64,000 nt of DNA from assembly GCA_964251675.1 (NCBI GenBank), contig CAXUKS010000005.1, forward strand, positions 1-64,000. The letters are read 5' to 3'. The DNA comes from JANXMY01 sp964251675. GTDB lineage: Bacteria; Armatimonadota; Armatimonadia; Armatimonadales; Capsulimonadaceae. The notes under the pieces were generated by a model. That model saw only the letters and a program-made list of their open reading frames with translations. It was not told where the DNA came from and ran no database searches. The stretch's first letter is position 1, and each line of letters starts with the position of its first letter. This document shows positions 25,385 through 32,967 of the stretch, in pieces. The position numbers were made by a program, and so were the translations under genes.

Positions 25385-26281
25385 ATGGCAGACACCCGAC
25401 TTCAATTCCAAGACCCGCGCACGCAGTACCCGCAGCCGCCGTTTGACAAGCAACCCCAGTCCGCCCCCGGCATCAATGCCGACATGGACCCAAAACCCGA
25501 CTGCGGCGAAGACACCTACACCGGCTCCGGCAAGCTGACCGGACGCAAGGCGCTCATCACCGGCGCGGACTCCGGCATCGGGCGGGCCACCGCCATTGCG
25601 TTTGCCCGCGAAGGCGCGGATGTCGCTCTCAGCTACCTGGCGTCCGAGGAAAAAGACGCGCAGGAAGTCGTGGCGCTGATTGAAAAAGAAGGCCGCACAG
25701 CCGTGGCGATCCCCGGCGACATCACCGACGAAGCCTTCTGCAAAACACTGGTCGAGACGGCGGTAAGCGGCCTCGGCGGGCTGGATATTCTGGTCAACAA
25801 CGCCGCCAAGCAGAACACGCAGCCCAGCATTCTGGACATCACCACCGAGCATTTCGACCTGACGCTGAAGACGAACTTGTATGCGCTCTTCTGGATCACC
25901 AAAGCCGCCGTGCCGCACCTCCAGCCCGGTGCGTCCATCATCAACACCGCGTCTATCCAGGGCTACGAGCCGTCTGAGGGCCTGCTGGATTATGCGCTGA
26001 CCAAAGCGGGCATCGTCAACTTCAGCAAAGCCCTGTCCAAGCAGATGATTGAAAAAGGCATCCGGGTCAACGCCGTCGCGCCCGGTCCGTTCTGGACGCC
26101 TCTGCAGTCGAGCGGCGGCACGACCCAGGAAATGCTGAAAACCTTCGGCAGCTCCGTCCCGCTGGGTCGCCCCGGCCAGCCCGTCGAGAGCGCCCCGGTG
26201 TATGTCCTGCTGGCCTCGCAGGAAGGCAGCTATCTCACCGGCGAAGTCTTCGGCGTCACCGGCGGCGCAGGCATCGCGTGA
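25385..26281 (+). CDS. SDR-family oxidoreductase (general stress protein 39-like)
   Basis: 298 residues. An N-terminal extension typical of the YdaD/GSP39 group (QFQDPRTQYPQPPF, then GDTY-like GEDTYTGSGKL) precedes the Rossmann fold. The NAD(P)-binding TGADSGIGRA, the NNAAKQ segment and the catalytic Tyr-Lys in DYALTKAG are present, with Ser in NTASIQG. Substrate is unknown; relatives are linked to general stress. MADTRL at 25385 is the family-like start. A strong terminator follows. Confidence 0.93.
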   Translation: MADTRLQFQDPRTQYPQPPFDKQPQSAPGINADMDPKPDCGEDTYTGSGKLTGRKALITGADSGIGRATAIAFAREGADVALSYLASEEKDAQEVVALIEKEGRTAVAIPGDITDEAFCKTLVETAVSGLGGLDILVNNAAKQNTQPSILDITTEHFDLTLKTNLYALFWITKAAVPHLQPGASIINTASIQGYEPSEGLLDYALTKAGIVNFSKALSKQMIEKGIRVNAVAPGPFWTPLQSSGGTTQEMLKTFGSSVPLGRPGQPVESAPVYVLLASQEGSYLTGEVFGVTGGAGIA

Positions 26282-26308
26282 CAGAACTTTCTCTTTTTGA
26301 ATGCCCAG

Positions 26309-26335
26309 AAGGGCGCGATTTATCGCGCCCTTTTT
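26309..26335 (+). terminator. intrinsic terminator after the SDR gene
   Basis: AAGGGCGCGAT and ATCGCGCCCTT form an 11-bp stem with a 2-nt loop, followed by TTTTTC. About 28 nt after the stop codon. From here to 26522 no gene was seen; the DNA becomes AT-rich. Confidence 0.9.
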
Positions 26336-26522
26336 CTTGTCTTCTTCATTCTTTTCCGGCCCCTTGTCTTTGCTGAAGGAAAAACTGGGGCGGCGTTTCG
26401 GGACGAATAATGGGAAATGGTTTCGCATTTGTGCAGAGATAGCGCGTTCTCAGGCGCTTCTGTTGCTGAATGGCATTATAACGACTGACTTTAATTTGTC
26501 ACTACCTGCAATTTATGCTTGG

Positions 26523-26539
26523 TTGGCATGAGTTGTGCA
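26523..26539 (+). promoter_or_regulatory. sigma54 (-24/-12) promoter candidate
   Basis: TTGGCATGAGTTGTGCA fits TTGGCACG-N4-TTGCA with two mismatches and keeps GG and GC exactly 12 bp apart. It lies 55 nt before the start of the PEP-CTERM-like gene. Sigma54 with PrsK/PrsR is known to drive many PEP-CTERM genes, which makes the site more credible. Confidence 0.6.
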
Positions 26540-26593
26540 GGGTGTGTCATAGTGAGGTAATTGTGCCCGCTTTAATCTTCCGAAAGGCCCTTG

Positions 26594-27361
26594 ATGTCTA
26601 CTTTAATTCGACACGTTACACGCGCCTGCGGGGCGGGCTTGTCCGCTTTCGCCTTGATGGCCGCTTTGCCTGCGGGAGCGCAGACATTAAGACTTGGCTC
26701 GCTGCCTGGAGTTCGTCCTGTTTCATCTGGCACAGCGACAATCGGTGCAGCGGGAACGACTGCCAGCGGCACTTACGTTTTCACAGCCGGAACCGGCCCG
26801 ACGACCGTGACTTTTCGAGGCGTCGAAGTTTACGATGCGAGCAGCTTAACCTTCAACAGCGGCGCGACAATCACCGGTGCTCTTTTTAATCAAAATACTG
26901 GCACAGCCACTATCAACGGCGGCAGCATCCAGCAGATACTCGGCTATGATCAGAGCGTAACAAATATTTATGGCGGCACCGTCTTCAATCCAATGGCGGT
27001 TGGCAGCACCATTGGCGGCGTTCCCGGCGGCGGGACCATCAACATCTACGGAGGCAATTTTACCTATATTGCTACGCAGGATACCGGAGTAATGAACATC
27101 TTCGGCACGGGGCTGACCGAAACTTTACTGGAGACCAGTAGCCCTTTCAGCACTTATTCCGTAACTGGGACTTTGCAAGATGGTACTGCGTTTAACGTAC
27201 TCTATGGTAACAATAATGGAACATTGCTTTTCAACGGTCTGCCAGCGGTTCCTATTGCCCCCGTTCCCGAAGTCTCTACCATACTCTCCCTGGGCCTGCT
27301 GCTGGCCCTCGGCGGTCTGGATGTGGTTACCCGCAAAAAAAAGAGCAACGCCTTTGTCTAA
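26594..27361 (+). CDS. PEP-CTERM-like exported protein
   Basis: 255 residues. Signal peptide (GLSAFALMAALPAGAQ), then a repetitive beta-rich body with Gly/Thr/Asn-rich turns (TINGGSIQQIL, INIYGGNF). The C-terminus has the tripartite sorting layout: VPEVSTI, a hydrophobic helix (LSLGLLLALGGLDVV) and a basic TRKKK end. Normal PEP-CTERM has Pro after Glu; Val here is a variant. The protein is probably processed by an exosortase and displayed outside. GAAAGG lies upstream. A terminator follows directly. Confidence 0.85.
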   Translation: MSTLIRHVTRACGAGLSAFALMAALPAGAQTLRLGSLPGVRPVSSGTATIGAAGTTASGTYVFTAGTGPTTVTFRGVEVYDASSLTFNSGATITGALFNQNTGTATINGGSIQQILGYDQSVTNIYGGTVFNPMAVGSTIGGVPGGGTINIYGGNFTYIATQDTGVMNIFGTGLTETLLETSSPFSTYSVTGTLQDGTAFNVLYGNNNGTLLFNGLPAVPIAPVPEVSTILSLGLLLALGGLDVVTRKKKSNAFV

Positions 27362-27389
27362 GCGCAAGAGAAGGTTGGAAACGGACACA

Positions 27390-27422
27390 GAGACAGGAGC
27401 CAACCGGCTCCTGTCTCTTTTT
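27390..27422 (+). terminator. intrinsic terminator after the PEP-CTERM-like gene
   Basis: GAGACAGGAGCC and GGCTCCTGTCTC form a 12-bp stem with loop AACC-like, followed by TTTTTT. Confidence 0.9.
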
Positions 27423-27493
27423 ACGGCCATTCCTCACCCCGAGATCGGCCAGCCGGATGTGCAGGGTGTCCTCGCGGGCCGGTACAAATAGGC

Positions 27494-27508
27494 TATACTT
27501 TCTCTATA
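27494..27508 (+). promoter_or_regulatory. -10 box directly before an ATA start codon
   Basis: TATACT (27494-27499) lies 6 nt before ATA at 27506. This copies the spacing seen at other leaderless genes in the window. No good -35 box is visible. Confidence 0.45.
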
Positions 27509-29257
27509 GCGAATACTCTGTTTTACGGCGACAATCTGGCAATTTTATCTCAGCACGTTGATGACAGCACCGTTGACCTAATCTATCTTGATCCCCCGTT
27601 CAATTCCAATCGGGACTATAATGTTTTGTTCAAGGAGCAGTCGAGCCGCGAAAGCCCGGCGCAGATTAAAGCCTTCGGCGATACGTGGAACTGGGCGGGG
27701 GCGGCGGAGTCGTGGGCCAATTTCGCCGACCTTTGCCCGGCTCCCAAAGTCATTGAGCTGATGCGCGGCTTCCATAACACGCTGGGCGAAAATGACGCGA
27801 TGGCGTATCTGGTGATGATGGCCCCGCGCCTGTATCACCTCTGGCGCGTCCTCAAACCTAGCGGTAGTCTCTACCTGCACTGCGACCCTACCGCAAGCCA
27901 TTATTTAAAGCTCATCTTGGATGGCATTTTCGGGGCGAAGAACTTCCGCAATGAAATTAGTTGGAAGAGGTCAAGTGCTCACAGCGATACTAAGCAGGGC
28001 ATGAGGCGCTGTGGGCGCATCCGTGACATCATTTTCTACTATACAAAAAGTGACAATTACCAATGGAACACGCTGTACACTCCCTACACGGCTGACTATT
28101 TGACATCAGAATATCGCCACGTCGCTCCGAATGGTCGCCGTTACAAGGAAACTGATTTGACCGCTGCAAAGCCTGGGGGTGACACAAAATATGACTGGTT
28201 CGTGAAGCGCGAGACCGAGGCCGGTGGGCGGTGGACTGCTGATTTAGATGAAGAGTACCGCACACCCAAGATGGGCTGGGTTTACAAGGCAGTGCCGCCT
28301 TATAATAGACGTTCATGGGCATATTCCAAAGCAAATATGAGGCACTTTGTCCTCAGCGGCCACATTGTTCATCGTGAGACTGGCATCCCCCGACTGATGC
28401 AATTTGCGGACGAGATGCCAGGTATACCACTTCAAGATGCTTGGGACGATATACCGCCTGCCTCTGGTGCTCAATCGCTAGGCTATCCGACGCAGAAGCC
28501 GATTGCGCTGTTGGAGCGCATCATTAATGCAAGCAGCAATCCCGGCGACGTAGTGCTGGACCCCTTTTGTGGGTGTGGCACGGCCATTGTCGCGGCGCAA
28601 AAACTGGGGCGGCAGTGGCTAGGCATTGACGTGACGCCGATTGCGACCTCGCTCGTTCAGAAGCGGCTCTTTGATATGTTTGAGGCCCGCGACGTGCGCC
28701 TGCTGTCTGCCGCCGAGAAAAATAACGAACTGGCCCGCGCCCGCGCCTTCCGGGTGGAAGGGCTGCCGACTGACGAAGACGGAGCGCGGAAGATGTTCGA
28801 GGCGGACCACAAGAAATTTGAGATGTGGGCGGTCGGACTGGTTCCGGCGATCCCGCAGGAAAAGAAGGGCGCGGACGGGGGAATCGACGGGCTGGCGTAC
28901 TTTGATGTGGGAGCAAAGGAGCTGACCAAAGGCGTGGTGCAGGTCAAAGGCGGCAAGGCCGGAGCGCCCGATGTGCAGCAGCTTGTCGGGGCGATGGGCA
29001 AAACCGGAGCCGCCCTGGGCTTCTTTGTAACTTTGGAGCCGCCCACGCGCAATATGCTGGCCGAGGCGCTGTCAGCCGGCTACTACAAAGCGGCCACCGG
29101 CGTAGGCCGTCAGGTCCCAGCCATGCAGGTGCGGACGATTGCCGAGCTTCTCAACGGACGCGGCTTCGAGTTCCCCGTCACCACCGGCTCCAATGTCTCG
29201 TTTAAAGCCGCCGTGGCCTCGGCACAGGCGGCGGGACAGGCAGGGCTGGATTTGTAA
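27506..29257 (+). CDS. DNA methyltransferase fused to Mrr-like nuclease
   Basis: 583 residues if started at the ATA. The first residues, (M)ANTLFYGDNLAIL then DLIYLDPPFNSNRDYN, contain the catalytic motif IV (DPPF) and the family opening LFYGDNL, so the first ATG at 27626 cannot be the true start. CTG at 27518 is the other candidate. SAM-binding motif I is DPFCGCGTAIVAA (about residue 355). The C-terminal 150 residues hold a PD-(D/E)xK nuclease: GADGGIDG and VVQVKGGK, then LGFFVTL. Predicted one-protein restriction-modification system. The central target region (27950-28500) is lower in GC. Confidence 0.88.
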   Translation: MANTLFYGDNLAILSQHVDDSTVDLIYLDPPFNSNRDYNVLFKEQSSRESPAQIKAFGDTWNWAGAAESWANFADLCPAPKVIELMRGFHNTLGENDAMAYLVMMAPRLYHLWRVLKPSGSLYLHCDPTASHYLKLILDGIFGAKNFRNEISWKRSSAHSDTKQGMRRCGRIRDIIFYYTKSDNYQWNTLYTPYTADYLTSEYRHVAPNGRRYKETDLTAAKPGGDTKYDWFVKRETEAGGRWTADLDEEYRTPKMGWVYKAVPPYNRRSWAYSKANMRHFVLSGHIVHRETGIPRLMQFADEMPGIPLQDAWDDIPPASGAQSLGYPTQKPIALLERIINASSNPGDVVLDPFCGCGTAIVAAQKLGRQWLGIDVTPIATSLVQKRLFDMFEARDVRLLSAAEKNNELARARAFRVEGLPTDEDGARKMFEADHKKFEMWAVGLVPAIPQEKKGADGGIDGLAYFDVGAKELTKGVVQVKGGKAGAPDVQQLVGAMGKTGAALGFFVTLEPPTRNMLAEALSAGYYKAATGVGRQVPAMQVRTIAELLNGRGFEFPVTTGSNVSFKAAVASAQAAGQAGLDL

Positions 29258-29443
29258 GAGACCGCCCTACCACAAACTACTGCCACAGGGGATGGCTTTG
29301 CCAATCTGCCGGGAAGCCCATATCTTGAATGGCGGCGTGCGGCATGGCAGGGAAGCCAGTGAATGCTTGGTGCGGAATATTTGCAGACAAAGGCCGTGCT
29401 CGTTTTTAATTTGTTTCTTATTTGTCTCCTGATTCTATCACGC

Positions 29444-29473
29444 AAAAAAAGGCCGCGCCTCCCCGGCGCGGCC
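29444..29473 (-). terminator. intrinsic terminator for the 29501 gene
   Basis: On the minus strand GGCCGCGCC and GGCGCGGCC form the stem, followed by TTTTTTT. It starts about 28 nt beyond the stop. The 29258-29443 interval shows no gene. Confidence 0.85.
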
Positions 29474-29500
29474 CTTTTAATGTCTGGCCGAGTGCTAGCA

Positions 29501-29848
29501 CTAACGGCTGTGCTGGGCATCGTGCTTCTGGCGGTAGATCGCCCGGCTGCTGGCATTCTCCTCGCGCCCGATACGGCGGCGCTCCTGAGCGGTGAAGCGG
29601 CCTCCGGTGGCGCGGTAATGGCTCTCCTGACGGGCAATGCGGGCATCCCGCTGTTCCAGACGACCGGCTTCCCGGGGCGTGAGGCGTCCGCTGTGAATGC
29701 CCTGATTAATGCGCTTCTGCTGGTCGGTCTGGCGATGGTTGATGTTGTGCGGGCCGTGGTAAGCGGGCGGGGCCGCCTGCGCCACTGTGGTCAGGGCCAG
29801 CGTGCTGAAAAGGGCCACGGGAGCCAGTGCTTTAAGGATCAAGTTCAT
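29501..29848 (-). CDS. small exported Arg/Gln-rich protein
   Basis: 115 residues. Signal peptide LILKALAPVALFSTLALTTV to AQA. The mature part has two related helical halves (INQGIHSGRLTPREAGRLEQ; GGRFTAQERRRIGREENASS) and ends IYRQKHDAQHSR. This pattern is known in uncharacterised periplasmic proteins of Proteobacteria. AGGAAC precedes the ATG. Function unknown. Confidence 0.75.
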   Translation of the reverse strand: MNLILKALAPVALFSTLALTTVAQAAPPAYHGPHNINHRQTDQQKRINQGIHSGRLTPREAGRLEQRDARIARQESHYRATGGRFTAQERRRIGREENASSRAIYRQKHDAQHSR

Positions 29849-29942
29849 GGATCGTTCCTGCTTTCGTCGTTGATATTTTATGGACGACGCATCCCGCGAA
29901 AATGTTCACGCGGGTAGAATAGAAGGCAGGAGACACGCAGCC

Positions 29943-30359
29943 ATGACACCAAACAAAAACAAGCCGGGCTTTCACCATCTGGCCCTGCGGGCGCGGGACT
30001 TTGACGCCACGGTGCGCTTTTACGAAGATGGCCTCGGCTTCCGGCGCGCCTACGGCTGGGGTGAAGGGGACAGCCGCGCCGTGCTGCTGGACACGGGCGA
30101 CGGCAATTATCTGGAAATCTTTGCGGGGGGAACGCCTGCTCCGCCGGTGGACCCGCAGGCGCAGGGGCTGATTCACTTCGCCCTGCGGACCCCCGATGTG
30201 GACGCCGCGCACGCCCGCGCCCTGGGCGCGGGCGCGACGGACGACATCCCGCCGAAGGATGTTCTGCTCGGCGGCGACGGCGGCGTGCCGGTACGGCTGG
30301 CGTTCGTCTACGGACCGGACGGGGAGCGGATCGAGTTTTTCGCTAACGACGCGCTTTAG
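29943..30359 (+). CDS. VOC-family (glyoxalase/bleomycin-resistance-like) protein
   Basis: 138 residues, one VOC domain of two beta-alpha-beta-beta-beta units: FHHLALRARDFDATVRFYED and HFALRTPDVDAAHARALGAG. His near residue 11 and Glu in YLEIF and RIEFF fit metal positions of the fold. Substrate cannot be told. AGGAG lies 9 nt before the start at 29943. Convergent with the TlpA-like gene, only 9 nt apart. Confidence 0.9.
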   Translation: MTPNKNKPGFHHLALRARDFDATVRFYEDGLGFRRAYGWGEGDSRAVLLDTGDGNYLEIFAGGTPAPPVDPQAQGLIHFALRTPDVDAAHARALGAGATDDIPPKDVLLGGDGGVPVRLAFVYGPDGERIEFFANDAL

Positions 30360-30368
30360 GGCCAGGCG

Positions 30369-31658
30369 TTAGGGCATCCGCGCCGCCGTCTTGGCGGGCT
30401 TTGCAGCGGGCGCAGGCTTTGCGGCCAGCGCCTTTGCAATCGCCGGGCCGAGCGCGGGGCCGCGCACTTCCAAAGCGATGATCTTGCCGTCGCGGCCAAT
30501 CAGCAAACCAAAGGGAATTGCCTGCACGCCGTACTGCCTGCCGACGGCACTGCCCCACCCTTTGCCGTCGAAAATCTGACGCCACGGCATCTTATTGGCA
30601 GCGATGTACTTTGTCAGCGCCCCTTTGTCCTGGTCCAGCGACACGCCTACAATGTCAAAGCCCTGAGCATGGTACTTTTTGTAGGCAGCGATGACGTTCG
30701 GCATCTCGCCCACACACGGGCCGCACCAGGTCGCCCAGAAGTCCATCAGCACCACCTTGCCTTTGTACTGGGCCAGCGAGATCGGCTTGCCGGACAGGTC
30801 CGTGGTCTTGACGGCAAAGGGCCGCGCTCCGGGCACAAGGCGCGGGTCATGCATCGGCGGCTGAGCCTGCGCGACGGATTTGGTGACACCGGCAGGCGGG
30901 GTAAACCTGAAATCAGCAGCGGTCAGCGTGGGCGTGGTGGAAAAGGCAGTCACAGTTTCCGTGTGCGTGATGGTCTTGGCAGGCTCCGTCCCGGCGGCGG
31001 GCGAAGTGACGACAAAGCTGATTTGACGCAGCAGGTGGTCGTCATGGCCGACGGCCACGGTGATCACGGTCTGGCTGCTGCCGGAGGCGGGCGGCGTAAA
31101 GGTCATCGTGTCGCACGGCACGCCCGAAACGGCAGCCGAAGCGCCGACAGCGGCGGCGACACCCTTCTGGGCGGCAATCTGGTCCAGCGATTCGGGCCGG
31201 GCCATCAATTGGGCCAGGACAGAGCGCGACGAGGACAGAACGCCAGCGGCGGCAGGGCTGCCAGCGGGCAGCGTCTGGGTCTGGTACTTCTTGGCGCGGA
31301 CGTCGTAAATGGTCAGTGACTTGTTATCGGACACAATCCGCGCCAGCGGCCCGGTCGGGTCGGACACGGCAGCATTTGCGCCGAGGCTTTTGTCCACCGA
31401 CAGCCTGATTGTCTGGCCGGGGTCAGGCTGCGGCGTTCCAACAGTCGTGATGGACAGCGTGGCCGTCAGAGCGGTGAGCGCCTTCTGCGCGGCGACGGTC
31501 TGGTCCAGCAGTGTTTTGACCTGCGGGTCCAGTGCGGGCGCGGCGGGTGTGGCCGGGGCAGCGGGCGGTGCGTCCGCCGGGGCGGCGGCCAGCGGTCCAC
31601 CAAGAAGCAAAAGGCCGGCAGCAGCCAGCGAAAGGCGGGGCAAAGGGAAGCGAGACAT
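30369..31658 (-). CDS. exported LolA/DUF2092-like protein with C-terminal TlpA-type thioredoxin domain
   Basis: 429 residues. Signal peptide (LSLAAAGLLLLGGPLAAAPA), Ala/Pro linker, then a region (about 50-265) like DUF2092/LolA-type lipid-binding domains. The C-terminal thioredoxin domain (about 280-415) has FWATWCGPC, with the redox CxxC, and cis-Pro in QAIPFGLLI. It probably works as a periplasmic thiol-disulfide reductant; the N-terminal half may bind a lipid or partner. The Ala/Lys/Pro-rich tail is low-complexity. Confidence 0.88.
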   Translation of the reverse strand: MSRFPLPRLSLAAAGLLLLGGPLAAAPADAPPAAPATPAAPALDPQVKTLLDQTVAAQKALTALTATLSITTVGTPQPDPGQTIRLSVDKSLGANAAVSDPTGPLARIVSDNKSLTIYDVRAKKYQTQTLPAGSPAAAGVLSSSRSVLAQLMARPESLDQIAAQKGVAAAVGASAAVSGVPCDTMTFTPPASGSSQTVITVAVGHDDHLLRQISFVVTSPAAGTEPAKTITHTETVTAFSTTPTLTAADFRFTPPAGVTKSVAQAQPPMHDPRLVPGARPFAVKTTDLSGKPISLAQYKGKVVLMDFWATWCGPCVGEMPNVIAAYKKYHAQGFDIVGVSLDQDKGALTKYIAANKMPWRQIFDGKGWGSAVGRQYGVQAIPFGLLIGRDGKIIALEVRGPALGPAIAKALAAKPAPAAKPAKTAARMP

Positions 31659-31735
31659 GGGGTTTCTCCTGATAGGCTATCGGACGGCTCGAATGTGCCC
31701 GCCCCTTTGAGGCCGGGGCGGCTCCTCAAGCAGTG

Positions 31736-32023
31736 TTATTTGTGTCCCGTGCGCGGGAAGCGGACGGCTCCGGCCTGCCCGGACGGTTTCGCCGAAGGAC
31801 CGCGTGCCGCGCCCCCGCCGATGGCCTGCCCCGGCCCGGTGGCGGGGCCTTTCTTGCCCTTCGCCTGAGCGCGGCGCTCGGCCCGGTTCAGAACAGGCGC
31901 GGCTTCGGTCGAAAGCGCCGGGTTTTCGGTTCCGTTGTCCGAAGCCGTGACCTGTTCGGACTGCACTTCTTCGGTCAGGGTCGGCTCTCCGGTTCCACTG
32001 CCGCCGGTTTCCTGCTGTGTCAT
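31736..32023 (-). CDS. small hydrophilic protein with NRAERRAQAKG motif
   Basis: 95 residues, no signal peptide or TM. The N-terminal half is acidic; the C-terminal half is basic with NRAERRAQAKGKKGPATGPG. An AAAGGAGAAAAAT just before the ATG supports translation. The basic motif could bind RNA or DNA, but no family was recognised. Confidence 0.55.
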   Translation of the reverse strand: MTQQETGGSGTGEPTLTEEVQSEQVTASDNGTENPALSTEAAPVLNRAERRAQAKGKKGPATGPGQAIGGGAARGPSAKPSGQAGAVRFPRTGHK

Positions 32024-32045
32024 ATTTTTCTCCTTTGTGCCCCGT

Positions 32046-32828
32046 TTATTCCCTGCGTTTTATCCCCGGCGTGTAGCCAGCGCGGGCTTCCAGACGCGGG
32101 CGGGCGTAGTCTAGCAGCGTCTGCATATTGACGACATCTTCTTTGTTATAGGCCAGCAGCAGGCGGCGGGCCTCGGCGGCATTTGGCCCGCCCCGGCGAA
32201 AGGCCCGCCACAGACGCACGGCATCCATGCCGCTCAGGCCATCGGCTTCGGGCACGCGGGCAATGCCCAGCCGAGACTCGATACGCTTCAGGCCGCCGGT
32301 TTGTCCCAGCGTTTTCAGCAGCGGGCACAGATCGACGTGCAGACGGTCGGCGAAGACGTTTTCCAGCACCGGAAAGCGGCGCTTCAGGAACGGCACATCA
32401 AAGCCCGTGCCGAAGAACGTCACAAAGCCGTCGTAGTCCTGCGCTTCATAGGCGAACTGCGCCAGATTTTCGCCTTTGACGTAAAAATGCGTCTCGTCGC
32501 CGTCGTACAGGCCAATCAGCGTGATCGAATCCGGGGACATCCCGCCGTCGGTTTCAATATCTAAAAAGCCAATTTTCGGGAAGTGCGACAGCGCCCGCCA
32601 GTGTTCGCGCCTGGGCAGGTTCCGGGCGAAGTAGTCGGTGCGGCCCTCCGCCAGTGCCGCAAGGCTGTCTTCCACCGTCTCTGCTAGAGCGTCTTTGTGG
32701 CGCGAGGCCAGCTTGAGCGCCTCGGCCCGGTCCCGATAAGCGTCCCAGCTTGTTGCCCCCTGCGCCCACAGCGACTGCTCGGTCGCGGGGCCGACACCGG
32801 GCGTATGAATAAACGTGGAAGTCAGCAT
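32046..32828 (-). CDS. DEDD-type exonuclease domain protein (YprB-like)
   Basis: 260 residues. The RNase H-like exonuclease fold shows GFLDIETDG (DE), FFGTGFDVPFL (D), and the last acidic residue in YNKEDVVNM. The N-terminal THTPGVGPATEQSLWAQGA-like part resembles a helix-hairpin-helix (here FIHTPGVGPATEQSLW). Predicted to degrade or proofread DNA or RNA. The Met at 32828 is chosen because a TTGACA with CATACT (18-nt spacer) lies immediately upstream and the longer reading overlaps it. Confidence 0.85.
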   Translation of the reverse strand: MLTSTFIHTPGVGPATEQSLWAQGATSWDAYRDRAEALKLASRHKDALAETVEDSLAALAEGRTDYFARNLPRREHWRALSHFPKIGFLDIETDGGMSPDSITLIGLYDGDETHFYVKGENLAQFAYEAQDYDGFVTFFGTGFDVPFLKRRFPVLENVFADRLHVDLCPLLKTLGQTGGLKRIESRLGIARVPEADGLSGMDAVRLWRAFRRGGPNAAEARRLLLAYNKEDVVNMQTLLDYARPRLEARAGYTPGIKRRE

Positions 32829-32876
32829 CAGTATATTTAGTATGACGGGCAAAGGGGGGTATTGTCAACCAATAAA

Positions 32877-32963
32877 GACCCCCTAGCCCCCAATAATGGG
32901 GGAACCAGACAATGAGGACAAGGCTTTCCTAACTTCTGGCTCCCCAGAATTGGGGCGGGGGTC
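32877..32963. repeat. REPIN-like element, CCCCCAATAATGGGGG family, short
   Basis: Left end GACCCCCTAGCCCCCAATAA as in 6964; right end has CCCCAGAATTGGGG and GGGGGTC. The body is only about 35 nt. It ends 4 nt before the MutS-like stop codon. Confidence 0.85.
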
Positions 32964-32967
32964 CTCC

